64,000 nucleotides of DNA from Puccinellia tenuiflora. Lineage: Eukaryota; Streptophyta; Magnoliopsida; Poales; Poaceae. Below the pieces are notes generated by a model. The model was given only the letters and a program-made list of their open reading frames with translations, was not told the origin of the DNA and made no database searches. Both the position numbers and the translations under genes were made by a program. Positions 33,358 through 45,546 of this stretch are shown here, one piece after another (the stretch's first letter is position 1; the number at the start of each line of letters is the position of its first letter). Where the stretch lies: positions 1,781,716-1,845,715 of the forward strand of contig QRDG01000140.1 of the NCBI GenBank assembly GCA_012064385.1. The letters run 5' to 3'.

Positions 33358-34289
33358 GGGTTGATGCCAGTTTTCCGAGTCAATTACAACAGGAAGACAA
33401 ATGACTTACATCACCGTGCAAACTCTTCTTTGATCATGTGTATCTTATTGTTGTACACGATGGAAGACAATTTACTCTTTAATTCATAAAACATTGTCAA
33501 CTCTTTTCTAGACATTATTTAAAAATGCCGCGGCAAACTAATCATAACCTCAAAACATCTTGGATGCAATACTATGTTTTATTGAATGCACCTAACCAGT
33601 TCATCAAAGGACTCGAGGCGGTGCAAAAATGGGCAATAGTACTCATACTTTAAGACTCGTGTTTATCAATCTACTTGATGAGTATCGGCATGCTCCAATG
33701 AGAGTTCCTCATATAATGTTGGCGTGGTAAAATAAATGAGGATGGGACATAAAAAATCGCGTAAAATCACGGAGTAAGAAAATGGGTGTCCTTCACGACA
33801 ATGTTCCTAGACATCATATGTTAACACACGTGACACAGATATTTATAAACCGATTCGGTTATGAATTTAGAGGAGAAGGATGTAATCCATTTAAGGCATG
33901 TGACCTCCAACATAAGTCAGTAATTCTCTGTTGTGGCTATGAAGGAGCCATTTGACATGCAATTTTTGTCTTACCGACAATTCATCGCTCGAGCATGGAC
34001 AAAGGCAGGAATTAAGATCAAGGTATCACCTGCATTGGCCCAATGGATTTAACCTACAAATGGAGACTTATGTACTGTATTTTCTAAAGAATTTACTAAG
34101 TATCGTTACTTTGAATTGAGACTTATGCATGGAAAAGAGTCTGTCTCGTCTATATTCTTAAGCAATTGGATAACTTATATGCGAAGGGGCACCTGAATAA
34201 TCTTAGGCCACACCAAGTAGAGGTTAGAGCTCATGATTTATAGGCAGTGCTTTTCTTATAGGCTTTTGTCTTGTGCAAATCGAAAGCCA
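33358..34289. other. Intergenic DNA, no supported gene
   Basis: AT-rich, all frames heavily interrupted. No terminal repeat or conserved motif was found; probably degraded transposon sequence. Confidence 0.4.
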
Positions 34290-34672
34290 TTTTGGCTCCC
34301 GAACTCTAGTGATCCTTTTACTTAAACAAAATTCCAGACTATATTTAAAAGTTTCAAAAAATCTGAAAAAAAATCTAGGTGTAAACAATGATACATCCTA
34401 CAAGCATACAAAATCAAAATTTAAATTTTATTATATTATGGGCTACACAAAAATAAGAAATCTTGTATATTTTGGTTTTTGGATATTCGAATGTGTGTAT
34501 ACTCAGATCCACATATTCTTTATGTACTTCAGAATTTAAAAAATCATATTGATATTTCGCACATTTGCGGGATACATTATTGACAACGTGCAGGATTTTC
34601 CCAGATTTTAAGAACTTCTGAATATGGTTTTTGATTACAACAGATGATCACTAGAGGTCAGGAACCAGAAAT
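34290..34672. mobile_element. Probable inverted-repeat MITE
   Basis: The left end contains ggctcccgaactctagtgat; the right end, on the minus strand, contains ggttcctgacctctagtgat. The inverted match is about 25 bases with a few mismatches. No target duplication was recognised. The interior is AT-rich and noncoding. Confidence 0.45.
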
Positions 34673-36060
34673 CTCCACTCACTATTTACCTTACTGATGG
34701 TGAAAGGATAAAGTGTGACATCTCAGGATCAATTTATCTATACACTTGGTCATGCTGGACTAAGCTTCTCTTTGTTCATAGAGTGGGCTTGCACTTTTGT
34801 TTTATGTCCTAGATTTTCTTCACTTCCTAGCATGCTGCATGAATTGTGTTACAACAAGGAAATCTTCACCCTTACAAGATATTGGGATATCACCGGTAAG
34901 CAATATTATCCGTGAACATCCGATACATTTCGTTGAAGCTAAATCAACCACGTTAAGAGGTGCACTCCGATACAATTGGTGTCCAATAGCTTTAATAGTA
35001 ATGGCTGGACCTAATAATACCCTATACATTGTGTATTAACATAGGAAATGATGATATAGCAATGTACACATAAATGATACTTGAAAATATGGTTCGAATC
35101 ATTCCTTGATTTTATTTTGTCTGAATAACTCATATAGTAGTTCCATGAACAACCCTGTGAATAGTAAAACATAGTCATGATTTGTAAATTTCTAAATGAA
35201 CTAAAAACACGTGAATACATAATAACAATTGTTTGGTTTCACCACTTAAAAAACACATGCATTTCTCTTGAACATTAGGTGCTTCTCATAGTTTTTATAC
35301 AATTAAAATTAATCTTTCATGAGAATGGACTTGATGGAAAATTTCCCCCAACACAATAACAATTCTTTTCTGCTAATCCCTTCATTTAAGATTGAGGTGA
35401 CTCCAGTTTTCTCCTGTGTTCTATCTAAAAATTTGGCTACATATTCTTCCTACTTTTTTGTTTTGTTCGGAACCCATCTGTCAAATTTTCTTGGTATCTC
35501 ATATTTTCATGTTTTATCCGTACGAGCCACCGCGGCCACTGGCTCTGCTACCCAGAGCATATCGTGGTTACAATGTCAAACTAAACTATGGTCCAGTCCA
35601 AAAACCAGGAGCTGTAGAGGGAAAAGATTCTACCCAGAAAACCGCGAGAGCTGGAGCACGCTTCCCAAGCGAATCTGAACGTCAGAAAATCGACCCAAAT
35701 CTTCTCACTGTACAAGTATACTGTATGAATGAATCTGGAAGAAAAAATTACAGACAACGGGAACGACATATGTGAACATTTCACCTCGCCTTTTCACCCA
35801 CCAACCCAAAATCCCCAGACACGCTCGCAGACGAAAGAAAAAAAATGGTTTCACCACTGCTGGCAGCCGGCAAGTGCTACTACGGGTAGTACAGCCAGCC
35901 CACACGGCCGCACCGGGGGAACCCCACCACCCGCCAGAGATCAGATGTGTCAGGGAAACTTTACATTGATCGCTCGATCGATCGATCGCGGTGGGGGCGG
36001 AGCCGGAGCCGGAGCAGCCGCTCCATAAATCAAATCCCACTTGGCTCGTGCCGTTGTGCG
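34673..36060. other. Upstream region of the BRX-like gene
   Basis: No supported gene. A frame at 35416-35775 looks somewhat protein-like in its middle (about 35520-35700) but matches no family known to me and has no clean start. A gatc microsatellite (about 35970-35990) and a GC-rich stretch rise toward the gene. The core promoter and leader of the BRX gene should lie about 36000-36336; no unambiguous TATA box was chosen. Confidence 0.4.
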
Positions 36061-36336
36061 GCTCCTGCCATCAACCCGCAATATACTAATCCGCCATTAA
36101 TGCCCCCTTAACTCGAGCTCGAGATCGGAGGAGAGCCGAGTGAGTAGGCGTGTCCGTGTGTGTGAACGTCGCCACGTCGTGGCCCGTGCCGCCGTGCGTG
36201 CGCTACGTGCCGCGGCCGCCCCCGATTTAAAGCCGCGAGCCGCTCCCGGTCTCGCTTTCCGGGAGTGTCTATCGCTCTCGCTGTCGCCGCGCGTCCGTGC
36301 GTGCGTGCTCGCCGGAGGAGGAGGGAGGGGGGCGGG

Positions 36337-39300
36337 ATGCTCGCGTGCGTCGCCTGCTCCAGGCAGCTCGGCGGCGGCGGTGGGTTGCCGCCGCCGCTGC
36401 ACGAGCCGCCGGAGGAAGAGGACGTCGTCGACGGCGGCGGCGGCGCGGCGACGCCCAGCACGCGGCAGGCCATCAAGGCGCTCACCGCCCAGGTGGGTTC
36501 TCTTCTCCGCACTGTGCCTGCTTCAAATGTCGATTTTTTTTTTTTACTTCGTCGAAATCTGCCTGAGGAAGGCTGCAGCTTTTCAGGCCTTTGGAATCTC
36601 GTTTCGAGGTCGTAATCATCAGATCTTGTGGGAACGAATTGACGGGGGATTTGATTTACTTTCTTGGCTTTCAGATCAAGGACATGGCGCTGAAGGCGTC
36701 GGGCGCGTACCGGCACTGCAAGCCCTGCGCCGGCTCCTCGGCGGGGTCCTCGGGGCGGCACCACCCGTACCACCACCGCGGCGGCAGCGGCGGCGGCTTC
36801 CGGGACTCGGACGCCGCCTCGGGCTCCGGCCGCTTCCACTACGCGTACCGGCGCGCCGCGGGCGCCGGCGGCGGCTCGAGCGGGGACGCCACGCCGTCCA
36901 TGAGCGCGCGCACCGACTTCCTCGCCGGCGACGAGGAGGAGCCGGAGGAGGAGGACGACGAGATGTTGTCCGGCGACGGCGCCTGCAAGGAGGACAACGC
37001 CAAGGAGTGGGTGGCGCAGGTGGAGCCTGGCGTCCTCATCACCTTCGTCTCGCTGCCGCAAGGTGGCAACGACCTCAAGCGCATCCGATTCAGGTGTGTA
37101 CTCTTACACCATTACTCGGTTCGTTCATTGGAGAAATTATATTGTCTTATTTTGCATTTTGAGCAAACGTGATTGAAGTTTTGACATCTTCCTCAGTATG
37201 AATAGAGCAATGCATTGCTATATTTGGTAAAAGAAAAAATTGCACATAGATGAGACCCAATGTGTGGTGGAAACTCTCAACGGATTGAAATTCCAAACAG
37301 CATCTTTCATTCTTTTTTACTGGTCAGTACACATAATTACTACAAATTTCGATGAGAAAAGCAAATGATAGTACACTTATTAAGCCCAACTTTGTCTTGG
37401 TTAACATCTTGTTTAAATTCTAAATATTGCTAATGTTCTAGTTTATAGTTATAAATTACTGGCTCCCTCTCTTCTAAGTTTCTCTTTATTCCTTTTTTTT
37501 TCTTTGATCTGGTTTGGCATTTGTACTCCAAAGTTGCAAGTCTTGTTAGTAGTCACTACTAGTGAAATCGGTGAAATTTTCGTCTTGAATTGCATTCTCT
37601 GTTGGATTGAAAAGACAAGTTTGATATGAGCTATGAGTTAGCAACCATCCAAACTCAATTTATGAAGGGACGGTTTTGATTTGTAATCTTGCGAGATGAC
37701 TAGGTGACCCCATGTTCTCGCTTAGATGTCATCCACTATGCCGTTGGAATGGTAACACAGAGATTCCAATTTATAAAGTTACCAAAAAAATATTACTCTA
37801 CACATCTGCTACAGTTTTCTTCTCCTATGTGCTCTAACGGGAACAATCGGGTGCATTGTAAACAGCAGTGACTTTAGAATATGACACTGCGTCCATTTGT
37901 CAACTCTATGATAAAGACCCTCATTTAACCCCTCACGTGCTCCAGCCAGGTCGAAGTCTAGATGTGTCAGCATGCATGTTATAGAGTCGGTAGATTTATA
38001 ATTCTAAGCCATACATTACAGAGTTAATGGGATCATGTCAGTTGCCCATGTTACAAGTATAGCAGCTCAGTGTGTCAACCTGCTATGAATTTTGAACTTA
38101 CCAGTACTATGTGGGCGAAATCCAGCTTGCACATTTGTACTTTAGGTTATCAAGATCATACATTTGCTGTTCTGGCGATGACGCTTCCTCTCCAGGAAGA
38201 CAATAGAGGCCCACAAGCTACACCTCAATAATGGAATGAGAACGTTGGGACGGAAAAGCTCCTACCTCTTCTTTGGCCATTTGCTTGCCGTCTTGTGCTG
38301 TTAGTGATATGTAGTTGGGTCCCTCCACACCGGGTTATCAGGAGAGCCATCCAATATGGACCTTTACTTGACAGCATTTTTGCTAATATGTAGAGCTCTA
38401 GTTCCAACACCACCACAGTTATAATCAGATCTTACGAACCACTTTTGCAAACTTAGCCTGGGCACTATAAATTAAAAATGTACATATGAAACTATGCTCA
38501 TTTTAATTTGTAGTGTTCGGATTGAGTTTATAATAGTCGTTCCAAGATTTGTTTGTGAGCATAGCAGCATTGTTAGAATAAGATTCTTGTGACGAGTCCC
38601 TCAGGGCCAGCTATTCTGGTTGGGCCCCACTAGCATTATTAGGTATAAAATAAAATACTATTTTATGGCTGCAGCACTAGCTGGACCTTAAGGTGGGTGC
38701 AGGTGTTCTTTTGTTTAGTTCATTGGTTCTAGATCTAAGGCAGGTAGGGACAATTTACAATTTGGTAGCTTATGGAGTAACATTGGTTTAACTTGCCAAC
38801 GTTGTCACGGGATACACTAGTTGTCATTCCATTGAGCGTGTGGATCAGTTGATTAATGTGCTTTAGATCTACCAACGTGTGGCATAATCACTTGTGCTAT
38901 GTCATGAATGGGGCATGGGCTACACAGTAAATTGATAGTGGTAGGCCATCTCAGTTGCATCATCTCTCTCTCTCTCTGGTCCCTTCAGCATGATATACAA
39001 CGATGTATCATAGGAATGGAATATCTCCCAGCTCTTGCTATACAGGCTGTTTCTAATCTTATACTAGAGATTTCAGCTATCTAGGGCTTTCCTTTTTAAA
39101 TGGTGTGCCATATTTTGTGAGTGTATTTAGATCTCAATCTGTTCTGTATTTAGATTGCCTGGTGAAGTTGGTTGTCTGTTCATCGTACTGCTTGAACTTG
39201 GGTTCTTAACTTGTTGATATGCATATGTGAACACAGAACTCTGAAAATCAAGGTGTAAGTGGAACTAAAATAGCTATATGCTACTACCAGGCATCCTGCA

Positions 39301-40675
39301 TCCATAACCGATGTCTTGAACACATGCATATGTCATGAGTTATGAGACAAAAAGAAAACGATGCACAAGAATAGCTAAAGATTGGGCTTATAAGTTGTGA
39401 AATGAAAACATTCTTAGTCTGATCTGGGAAATTATAGAGTAACCAGGCAAAACCAGGCAAACACTTCTTTTTTCTGAACCATGCAGGAGGACTGCAAGCA
39501 AACACTCCATTGTACTATATAGTATCTACCATGTAAGATATTTGCTGCCATGGTCGATGTCTCTAAGCTGCCAATGTGCCGACTTAATTCCGATGCATCT
39601 GTTACTCTACATGGCTTGTTATACATGTATAGCCGTGTGACTTATCGATTCGCTGTTCTATGATTATGTGCATGAAAGAAACAGTTTGGTTCTTCTTTAC
39701 TTGCAATTTGAAAATGCAGTAAGCCTGTAACACCCTAAACAAGGCATATTAGAAAAGGAAATGGATATTTGCTTACATTTTCCTATGATAATTCTGCATC
39801 TGTAATTCATCATGATGTGTCTTTTTTTGTTGCATGTAATGATGTATGACAGCCGTGAGATGTTCAACAAATGGCAAGCACAAAGGTGGTGGGCTGAAAA
39901 TTATGACAAAGTTATGGAGCTTTACAACGTGCAGAGGTTTAACCAGCAAAGTGTCCCTCTCCCCACTACTCCAAAATCTGAAGATGAGGTGAGATGTGCT
40001 CAATTTATCCTCAGCTGTTTAAATCACTACGGGTCTGTTTTTATTATAGCCTTTACATTGTTCCATGGCCTTTGTTTCCTGCAGAGCTCCAAGGAGGACA
40101 GCCCAGTAACGCCACCACTGGACAAGGAGCGATTGCCTCGTTCTTTACAGCGACCAGCATCGGGTGGTGGAGCGATGGGTTACTCTTCGTCTGATTCTCT
40201 TGAGCACCACTGTAACGGCCTCCACCATCACCATCATGGACAGCAGTGCTACGATTTGGTCGGGCTAGCGTCGACACCGAAGCTGTCAAGCATAAGCGGA
40301 GCAAAGACAGAGATCTCGTCGATGGACGCGTCGATGAGGTCGAGCTCGTCTCCAGAAGAGGCTGACAGGTCCGGTGAGCTCTCGGTGTCCATCAGCAATG
40401 CAAGCGACCAGGAAAGGGAGTGGGTGGAGGAAGACCAGCCTGGCGTATATATTACCATCCGGGCTTTGCCTGGTGGCATCAGAGAACTACGTCGTGTTCG
40501 ATTCAGGTGCGTGCTGTCTTCTGTCCTCGCCTTGTTAGTCTTCTTTGTGACCGAGAGGAAGACTTGCTTATTCGACGACTCTTGTTGTGCTTGCAGCCGA
40601 GAGAAGTTCAGCGAGATGCATGCCAGGTTGTGGTGGGAAGAGAACCGAGCGAGGATACACGAGCAGTACCTCTGA
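36337..40675 (+). CDS. BRXL: BREVIS RADIX-like protein (two BRX domains)
   Basis: Five exons with GT-AG borders and matching phases: 36337-36492, 36675-37093, 39853-39988, 40085-40506, 40597-40675, giving 403 residues. The N terminus MLACVACSRQL and the following TPSTRQAIKALTAQIKDMA are the conserved N-terminal motifs of the family; the cysteines are thought to aid membrane association. The first BRX domain is about residues 160-217 (KEWVAQVEPGVLITF, RIRFSREMFNKWQAQRWW), split by intron 2. The second is residues 347-403 (EREWVEEDQPGVYITI, VRFSREKFSEMHARLWWEEN) at the very C terminus. Gly/His-rich and Ser-rich linkers separate them. BRX proteins regulate root growth and protophloem differentiation at the plasma membrane in Arabidopsis; the role of this paralog is inferred. 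Intron 2 is 2.76 kb. No stop or shift was found. Exact family member number cannot be assigned. Confidence 0.93.
37094..39852 (+). other. Long intron 2 of the BRX-like gene
   Basis: A 2.76-kb intron lying within the first BRX domain, between donor gtgtgtac and acceptor tatgacag. No coding sequence or clear transposon ends were recognised in it. Confidence 0.8.
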
Positions 40676-42374
40676 GATAGGAGAAGCGCGAGGATGAAAA
40701 CGGAACAGAGGACTTGGTCGTCGACGATGAGCTAGCTGTTGGTTGATCCATGTTTGTACATTTTGCGGTTGGAGCTAACACACTACTCCCTCTCTGGGCA
40801 GCTGCTGTAGTCAGTCACGCACGTTGAGGTTAAGGCGTCGTTTATACTTGTACTGATCTGCTAGGGTCTGTTCATGGGGCTATCCACATGTTTTCCAACA
40901 CTGGTTTTGGCTTTTGATTGGGCATGAAGATCGTGTTGAGTAGCTCAAAAGATGTGTCCTGTGTAGCCTAGAAAATACCATCTGTCCTTGAACTGTAGCT
41001 TGCCAAAACCAATAACGTTCCTGGAATGCTGGAATTTTTGTGGATTCTAACAGGAGCTGCTGCCATGAAAACAAACTTTTCAAGCAGTCCGGAACGTTTT
41101 TGTTTCGAGTTTCGACCATTCTACCAATACAAACGGTTGCTTCGATTGATAACAAGAACTCCACCTCCAGTTCCTTGTCTGGCTGGTATAGATAGAGACG
41201 GGTGGTTCTTTAGGTGAGTTCATGCTATGTTTGGATAAGTACCCTGCTAAGGCTGCTATACTTCTGATTCAGAACTAGGCCTGTGGGTGCACAAGTCCTG
41301 CCTAATTCTAATGAGCTTTCACCATCAAAGATTGGCCAGACAGATGCCAAATACCATAATTACAAGCACACTCGCAGTACCTTCTCGTCAACTTAAATAA
41401 ATTTATTCGAAGTCACTCACTGAAGCAACCATCTTTGTTGACGTGGTATGTCTATCCTTCATGCCAGCCAGCCAGAGTGACAACCTATTAAGGTAGAGCA
41501 TTGGGTCAGAAGGCAAATCACTTTGGGTAAGCTAATCAATTCACACCCAGAAACGAAAGATAAAGTTGGGTTTATTATTCTCGGTTGGTTGAAGTCACTT
41601 TTAAGTCGTTTTCTTACTGATTACATCATGCAACTCTAGTAGACACAACAGAAGTCTATCTCATATTTGTTAATACATGAGATAATTTACCTATCATCTC
41701 ACTCTTAGCAGTAGTAGCAGTATTCCAACTCCGTTTTGTTTTCTCTCAATGAACTTAGGCTATGGGCAATAATAGGTCAGAAATATGGTTAACAATGATA
41801 TTTGCACTCGAGCAAACAAAGAGCAAGAGGTATTGAAAAAGGTACTAAAAAGACAATGTGCATAACACTAGCAAAGAAACAGAGCAATTGGAAGAAAGCT
41901 ACCTAATTTTAGCCAATACAGAGGATAATGATAGCATAAACAATGAATAAACACACTTTTAGGCGTCACAAACAAGAGAGGTTAACCCCTATCAATACAA
42001 GAGATTTACGTGTGACTTGTAACCAATGTAGTGCAGGCAGTTGGGACATCATCAACATCTAGCAGTACTCGTTTATTCCAATAGAAGACTGCTTCAGGCC
42101 TCCCATTTTCCCAATGACAAAAAGCATAGAAGTTCTGCAGGAAAAAACTGACAAGAAGGGAAAACAGATCTTCCATCTTTCCAGGATCGTATTATATCAG
42201 GCTACTGCAGGCAGTTCCCAGTTGTGTCCATACATGAACTGTACCTATCGCTCGTGACCATGTGTGGAATGGAGCAAGTTGGAAGGCATCACATCAGTAT
42301 AAGCTACAGTGCACACCAGTCTCTCTGTCACTTGACGTCTTCATGTTCCTGATATGCCATGTAGTTCCATGATT
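40676..42374. other. 3' flank of BRX-like gene, no supported gene
   Basis: The first 200 bases are probably 3' UTR. The remainder is AT-rich intergenic sequence; no element termini or protein-like frames were found. Confidence 0.4.
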
Positions 42375-42567
42375 AGAACGAGCTGCAGATCTGGAGTAGT
42401 TTGTCAGTCGTGCAGATCTGGAGCTGCAGAAGGACAGAGATGACATGAAACTTGCTTCTTGCTGGACAGGAATGAAATGGTGAGCTGATTGATTACCATG
42501 TTTGGTTGAAGCGGGGGCGTAAATGGCAGAACGAGCTGCAGATCTGGAGTAGTTTGTCAGTCGTGCA
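42375..42567. repeat. 40-bp direct duplication
   Basis: The 40-base word beginning agaacgagctgcagatctgg and ending gtcagtcgtgca occurs at 42375-42414 and 42528-42567 without mismatch, 153 bases apart. Confidence 0.9.
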
Positions 42568-42623
42568 CATATGACCACACCAATCACATTAGACTTCTTC
42601 AATCCATTTAAAGAGCAGACTAA

Positions 42624-42904
42624 GGCCCCCTTTGATTCATAGGTAGGAAAACCAAAGGAACAGGAAATACAGAGGAATGGATTGCCCTGCCTAATCGAAT
42701 CCTACAGACATAGGATGGCTGTTTGATTCCAATGAAGATTTTTTCATGAGCTTGGAGCTCATGTTACTTTTCCTGTGAAAACACGCTAGCAAGTTCCTAT
42801 AGGATTTGTTCCACAGGATAAGATCCTATAAATCAAAACGTATCCGGAAGGAAAAAATCCACAGGGATTGAATCCTTAGCTAATCCTATGAATCAAAGGG
42901 GGCC
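42624..42904. mobile_element. Tourist-type MITE, 281 bp, TSD TAA
   Basis: Ends GGCCCCCTTTGATTCATAGG and inverse cctatgaatcaaagggggcc form a perfect 20-base inverted pair, flanked by TAA (42621-42623 and 42905-42907). The arms continue as imperfect pairs (ggaaaaccaa, aaaaaatcc). It lies downstream of the carrier gene. Confidence 0.9.
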
Positions 42905-43207
42905 TAATATCTACTCAAGTCAATTAAGTCCCTCCAGCTAAAATCGTCGTTAGTGACTATGTCAGTCTGATCACCATTTCCAAATTGTTGTAGTATAGAA
43001 TGAACTACTGTAGTACTTCTAAGACAGAGTAACAGAAACAAAGTGGATTGCGTTGATTGATTGTGGTTACAAAAGAGGACTTTATCTACACAAACACTTG
43101 ATCACCATTCTCTTTCAACACCTGAAGATCAGATAAGCTGTGGAAAGGAACGAAACAAACCAAGCAAAAAGCACCTAATTTGCATTATCTATACTTGCCA
43201 TCACAAG

Positions 43208-44335
43208 TCAGGGAACACTGCCACTCTCCTGCCCCTTCTTCGCCGAGAGGCGCTTGAGGAACTCGTACGTGGTGATCATGGTGGTGGCGGACAAGGACAT
43301 GGATGCCCACCTCGGGCCGAGCCCCCTGTAACACGCGCCCCATCCACCTTCCTTGATCAGCATCCGCACTGTCCGGCCAATGGTGATTGGCTCGCCGTGG
43401 CCGTCCATGACCTGCATCCTGGTCTTGATCGTGTCCAGCGGCATGGTCACAACCGCCGCTGCGCCGCCAGCGGCCGCGGCACTGGCTCCCTGCCACCACC
43501 ATCAGTGTCTTGCAACTGGGCTCCAGTGAGGTGTCTCCGTCGCCGTCGTAGATTTCTTGCACGCCCACACCGTACTGGCACAGGTAGGAGCCGACTCCGC
43601 TCCAGATTGTCTGCTGTGAGAGTGAGTAGGTCGCCCACCAGACGGCATTGGAGGGGGCGTAGGTTAGGATGGACATGCCGAAGCCGCGGTACAGGCCGCG
43701 GAGGCCGTCGGAGGCCACGATCTTGCGGAAGGCGTCGAGGCCGCCGTGGTAGCGGGAGGCCGGGCACGGGTTGCCTTGCACCATGAGGCGCTGGCTGATG
43801 ACGTCGACGGGGGTCCACACGACCTGCGCGGCGACGGCAGCGGTGAGGCCCGCGGCGGCGCCCGCGGCCGCAGACGCGGCGGGTTCCGGCGCGCCGAGGG
43901 TGAGCATGGCCGGGCCGACGGCGGAGCGCGTGGCCTCGAGCGCGCCATGTAGAGCGCGCGCGCCGGGACGGTTCCGGCGAGGGAGGTGGCGAAGCCACGG
44001 TAGAAGGCGAGGGGCCCCTCCCGCCGCAGGATGGTGGTGGCCGCGGCGGCGGCGGAGGGCGGAAGCCCTGCTCCGGCTCCGGCCCTCGCCCCCGCCGCGG
44101 CCGCGTGCGCCGGGGGCGGCTCCGGCGCGACCTGCAGGCGCGTCTTGAGGACGATGGCGGGGTAGAGCGCGGCGGAGACGGCGGAGAAGAGCCCCGCGCC
44201 GAGGACGAAGAAGCGCGACTTGTCGAGGCGGTCCCAGTCGATGTCCGCGGGGAGCTGCAGATCCTGGGCCTGCGCCGCCGCCGCGTCCGGCGGCGGCGGA
44301 GGCGCCTTCCGGCGATCTATGGCCCTCTCCTCCAT
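43208..44335 (-). CDS. Mitochondrial carrier, SLC25A44-like, with paired -1/+1 frameshifts
   Basis: Single exon; start ATG at 44335 (MEERAIDRRK), stop at 43208-43210, about 375 codons. Three carrier repeats are visible, each with the helix-end signature: YPAIVLKTRLQ, TPVDVISQRLMVQ and MPLDTIKTRMQV. WDRLDKSRFFVLGAG near residue 35 and the long middle linker fit the SLC25A44-like plant group; mammalian SLC25A44 imports branched-chain amino acids, plant substrates are not established. The frame is broken twice. After RALYMA an apparent base is lost (about 43940-43944), so the middle section of about 150 residues reads in another frame. Near the third repeat (about 43490-43496) an extra G in gtggtggcag returns it. 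Either the gene is damaged or the sequence has two indel errors. The start is head to head with the GST gene 1.2 kb away. Confidence 0.82.
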
Positions 44336-44605
44336 GCCGGCTCGCCGGAGACAGCGGTACGCCGCTCTCGGGGATTGCTTTTCCCTGCGCGCGTATCGTA
44401 CGGCCAACGAGGCTATGGACACTGGAGGAATCCGAATTCCCTCGGCAAGCGGCGGCGGCTAGGGTTTTGGGCGTGGGGGAAGGAGGAAGCGGGAGCAGAG
44501 CAGGCGGTGGGAAGTGTGTGGAATGGCGTCGGACGTGGCGCGCTCCGATTAATGGCCTGGACTTAGATTTTCAGCGGAAATTCAGAAGAGAGACTGTTGC
44601 TACGG

Positions 44606-45039
44606 AGAAAATATCCAGTGATATGAGCGCTTAGGTGATACGGTGCTCACGTTTCGAAAAAACGTATTTTAAAAGTTTCAAAAAATTCTACCAAAAAATG
44701 TGTGGGTTGACATGATATGTTTCTACTACCTCCAAAAATTTCAGCTACAAATTCAAAATGAGCATTGAGAAACAAAAAAGACAAATCTGCTATGAATAGT
44801 GTCAAAACAAAAAAGACAAATCTGCTATGAATAGTGTCACTTGACACTATTCATAGCAGATTTGTCTTTTTTGTTTCTCAATGCTCATTTCGAATTTGTG
44901 GCTGAAATTTTTGGAGGTAGTAGAAACATATCATGTCAACCCACACATTTTTTGGTAGAATTTTTTGAAACTTTTAAAATACGTTTTTCGAAACGTGAGC
45001 ACCGTATCACCTAAGCGCTCGTATCACTGGATATTTCCT
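44606..45039. mobile_element. Foldback (Mutator-type) element, 434 bp, ~12-bp TSD
   Basis: CTGTTGCTACGG flanks the element at 44594-44605 and 45040-45051. The two arms (about 44606-44838 and 44839-45039) are near-perfect inverted copies meeting at gtgtcacttgacac with almost no loop. Ends are agaaaatatccagtgata and aggaaatatccagtgata (minus strand). In the left arm the block aaacaaaaaagacaaatctg...atagtgtca is duplicated in tandem, so the arms are unequal. TSD length slightly exceeds the usual 9-11 of Mutator elements; one to three bases may belong to the element. It lies between two divergent genes. Confidence 0.85.
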
Positions 45040-45242
45040 CTGTTGCTACGGTTCATGGTCGGACGCAAGCGTGACGGCGGGGGCTGATGCGGGTGCGGCA
45101 CGTGGCACCTAGCAGCGGGTTGGATAATTCAAAAAAAAAAAAATCTTGACACGGGTTGGATAATCCTTGCCAAAACGGATGCGGTTGTTTTCTGTCGAAA
45201 CAACCTTTCACTCCGTTTTATATTATAAATAAGTTGATTCAG

Positions 45243-45411
45243 AATTTTTAAGTCTCAATCACTTAAAAAAGTGCAACACAGTTCAAAAAACAATGTAACT
45301 CGAAAGAGTTGCACTTTTCTGGCTGCACTTTTCTGTCAGAAAAGTACAACTCATACACATTTTTGTAGGTGACTAAGATATAAGAAAAAATCAGACGCTT
45401 AAAAATTAACA
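45243..45411. mobile_element. Possible small MITE
   Basis: aatttttaagtctcaat at the left and, on the minus strand, aatttttaagcgtctgat at the right form an imperfect inverted pair. The interior has agttgcacttttc and gaaaagtacaact words that can also pair. No target duplication was recognised. Confidence 0.35.
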
Positions 45412-45546
45412 AATCTTTAAAAAAAATGATATCAATATATACGTAATGCGCAAGAAGAAGAAGAAGAGCAAATGATGTTATTTAGCAGACGCAGTCGGCA
45501 GTCTTCGCACTTAATCCTGCGACGCACGGCACCAAAGGCAAAAACC

